The notes below the pieces were generated by a model. That model did not search any database. It saw only the letters and a list, made by a program, of their open reading frames with translations, and had not been told where the DNA came from. From an uncultured Actinomycetes bacterium (GTDB lineage Bacteria; Actinomycetota; Actinomycetes; Nanopelagicales; Nanopelagicaceae), in NCBI GenBank assembly GCA_903825945.1, contig CAIKCJ010000014.1, forward strand, positions 62,001 through 126,000: 64,000 bases of DNA, given 5' to 3'. The position numbers and the translations under genes were made by a program. Shown here one piece after another: positions 63,057-64,000 of this stretch. How positions within the stretch are numbered: position 1 is the stretch's first letter; each line of letters begins with the position of its first letter.

Positions 63057-63983
63057 TTAGTTGCGCTCAGAGAAACCTAACCGCGCAAGTGCTTTAGGAT
63101 CGCGTTGCCACTCTTTAGAGACCTTGATGTGAATTCCTAGGTAGACCTTTGCGTCAAGGAATGTTTCTATTCCGGCTCGAGCGCGCATGCCGATATCTTT
63201 AAGACGAGCACCTTGCGGTCCGATCAAAATTCCCTTTTGCGAATCGCGCTCAACATGCAATGTCGCATGAATGTCGTAGAAGTTTTTACCTTCTCGTTTG
63301 CTCATCTCATCGATTGTTACAACAACTGAGTGAGGTAGCTCTTCAAAAAGATCTTGAATTGCCGCCTCGCGAATGAGTTCAGTGATATGTAGTTCAGATG
63401 CTTGATCCGTATCGATATCTTCAGGGTAGAGCGAAGGTGACCCGGGCAAGCACTTCACAAGGAGATCCATCAAGAGATCTGTCTGCTCTAGATTTTTTGC
63501 AGAAATAGGAACAATTTCATCGACTGTAATTCCTGTTCGCACCACAAAGTCAGAGACTTCGGCAAGTTTGCCGATGAGAGAATCGTTTTTAGCAGTATCG
63601 ACTTTAGTTACGGCAATATAGAGATGGCGAATATGGCCGAGTTGTTTGACGATGTACTCATCGCCCGCGCCAATTGCTTCATCGGCCGGCAGACACAAGA
63701 GCGCTGCATCGACGGATTCCAGGTTCTGGGTAACCATGGTGTTAAGGCGCGTTCCCAAGAGTGTTTTAGGTTTATGAATACCTGGGGTATCCACCAAGAT
63801 CATCTGGAAATCAGGCTTCGAGATGATTCCGCGAATTGGATTGCGAGTGGTGTTTGGGTGGTGAGACGTAATAACAATCTTCTTACCAACAAGGGCGTTG
63901 ACTAGGGTTGATTTGCCAACATTTGGGCGACCAATAACCGCCACAAATCCGGCGCGGTGCTCTTGAACGCTCGTATCACTCAT
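63057..63983 (-). CDS. era: Ribosome-assembly GTPase Era
   Basis: GTPase that binds 16S rRNA and helps 30S maturation. 308 residues: G1 GRPNVGKST (18-26), G3 DTPGIH, G4 TKVD, then a C-terminal KH domain with GILIGPQGARLKDIG. The ATG may overlap the stop of an upstream gene, because TATGAG at the start also reads CTA-TGA in another frame that is open to the window edge. Confidence 0.95.
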   Translation of the reverse strand: MSDTSVQEHRAGFVAVIGRPNVGKSTLVNALVGKKIVITSHHPNTTRNPIRGIISKPDFQMILVDTPGIHKPKTLLGTRLNTMVTQNLESVDAALLCLPADEAIGAGDEYIVKQLGHIRHLYIAVTKVDTAKNDSLIGKLAEVSDFVVRTGITVDEIVPISAKNLEQTDLLMDLLVKCLPGSPSLYPEDIDTDQASELHITELIREAAIQDLFEELPHSVVVTIDEMSKREGKNFYDIHATLHVERDSQKGILIGPQGARLKDIGMRARAGIETFLDAKVYLGIHIKVSKEWQRDPKALARLGFSERN

Positions 63984-64000
63984 AGGCTCATTCTCTCAGA

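Noticed and set aside
1-64000. tRNA, rRNA, CRISPR arrays, insertion sequences, prophage or att sites
   Set aside because: Gaps are all under about 235 bases and none shows cloverleaf, array or terminal-repeat structure; every longer stretch is filled by chromosomal housekeeping or pathway genes.

Overview
The window reads as a gene-dense, moderate-G+C actinobacterial chromosome segment with no tRNA, rRNA, CRISPR or insertion sequence. Actinobacterial markers are a PriA-type HisA, class II DAHP synthase, SepF, DUF3040 and DUF6504 proteins, a PASTA Ser/Thr kinase, a palindromic TCGAAC-N4-GTTCGA SOS box and many apparently leaderless promoters. Very short spacers, constant ATGA/TAATG start-stop overlaps and the carotenoid genes suggest a streamlined aquatic lineage such as the freshwater acI group (Nanopelagicales). 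That placement is inference. No gap between genes exceeds about 235 bases.

Region 1 (1-11,958, minus strand) looks like one long transcription unit: hisD-hisC-hisB-hisH-priA-hisF-hisI-trpE-small membrane protein-trpC-trpB-trpA-MauE/DoxX-DsbA-lgt. PriA can serve both histidine and tryptophan synthesis, which fits the absence of trpF; trpD, trpG, hisG and hisE are not in the window. Region 2 (11,990-18,057, minus) carries dnaE1, rluD, lspA and a TraR/DksA-type zinc-finger protein with a long histone-H1-like Lys/Ala/Pro tail. ileS (18,264-21,452) is on the plus strand. Region 3 (21,466-38,512, minus) is a full dcw division/cell-wall cluster from mraZ to yggT. Its promoter has four AAAGTGG boxes spaced by whole helical turns, and a nested dyad lies between mraZ and rsmH.

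Region 4 (38,748-43,957, minus) holds a DUF3040 protein and an SOS cassette, DUF6504-dnaE2-dinB, under a perfect LexA-type palindrome that overlaps the first start codon. Region 5 (44,024-56,277) is the most distinctive. An alpha/beta hydrolase is followed by CrtA-like, CruF-like, CruG-like and CrtD-like carotenoid genes; then come a minus-strand CDP-alcohol phosphotransferase and metF; then crtE-crtI-crtB, a uridine-kinase-like P-loop protein and a PASTA kinase. No lycopene cyclase is present, so the locus could make an acyclic, hydroxylated, ketolated and glycosylated carotenoid unless a cyclase lies elsewhere.

Region 6 (56,320-64,000) has nfo-eamA-ltaE, then ogt, class II DAHP synthase, a phosphofructokinase with the pyrophosphate-type signature, a second EamA transporter preceded by a possible 13-residue leader peptide, and era. 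At least ten genes or leaders have TANNNT exactly six bases before the start codon, which points to widespread leaderless transcription.
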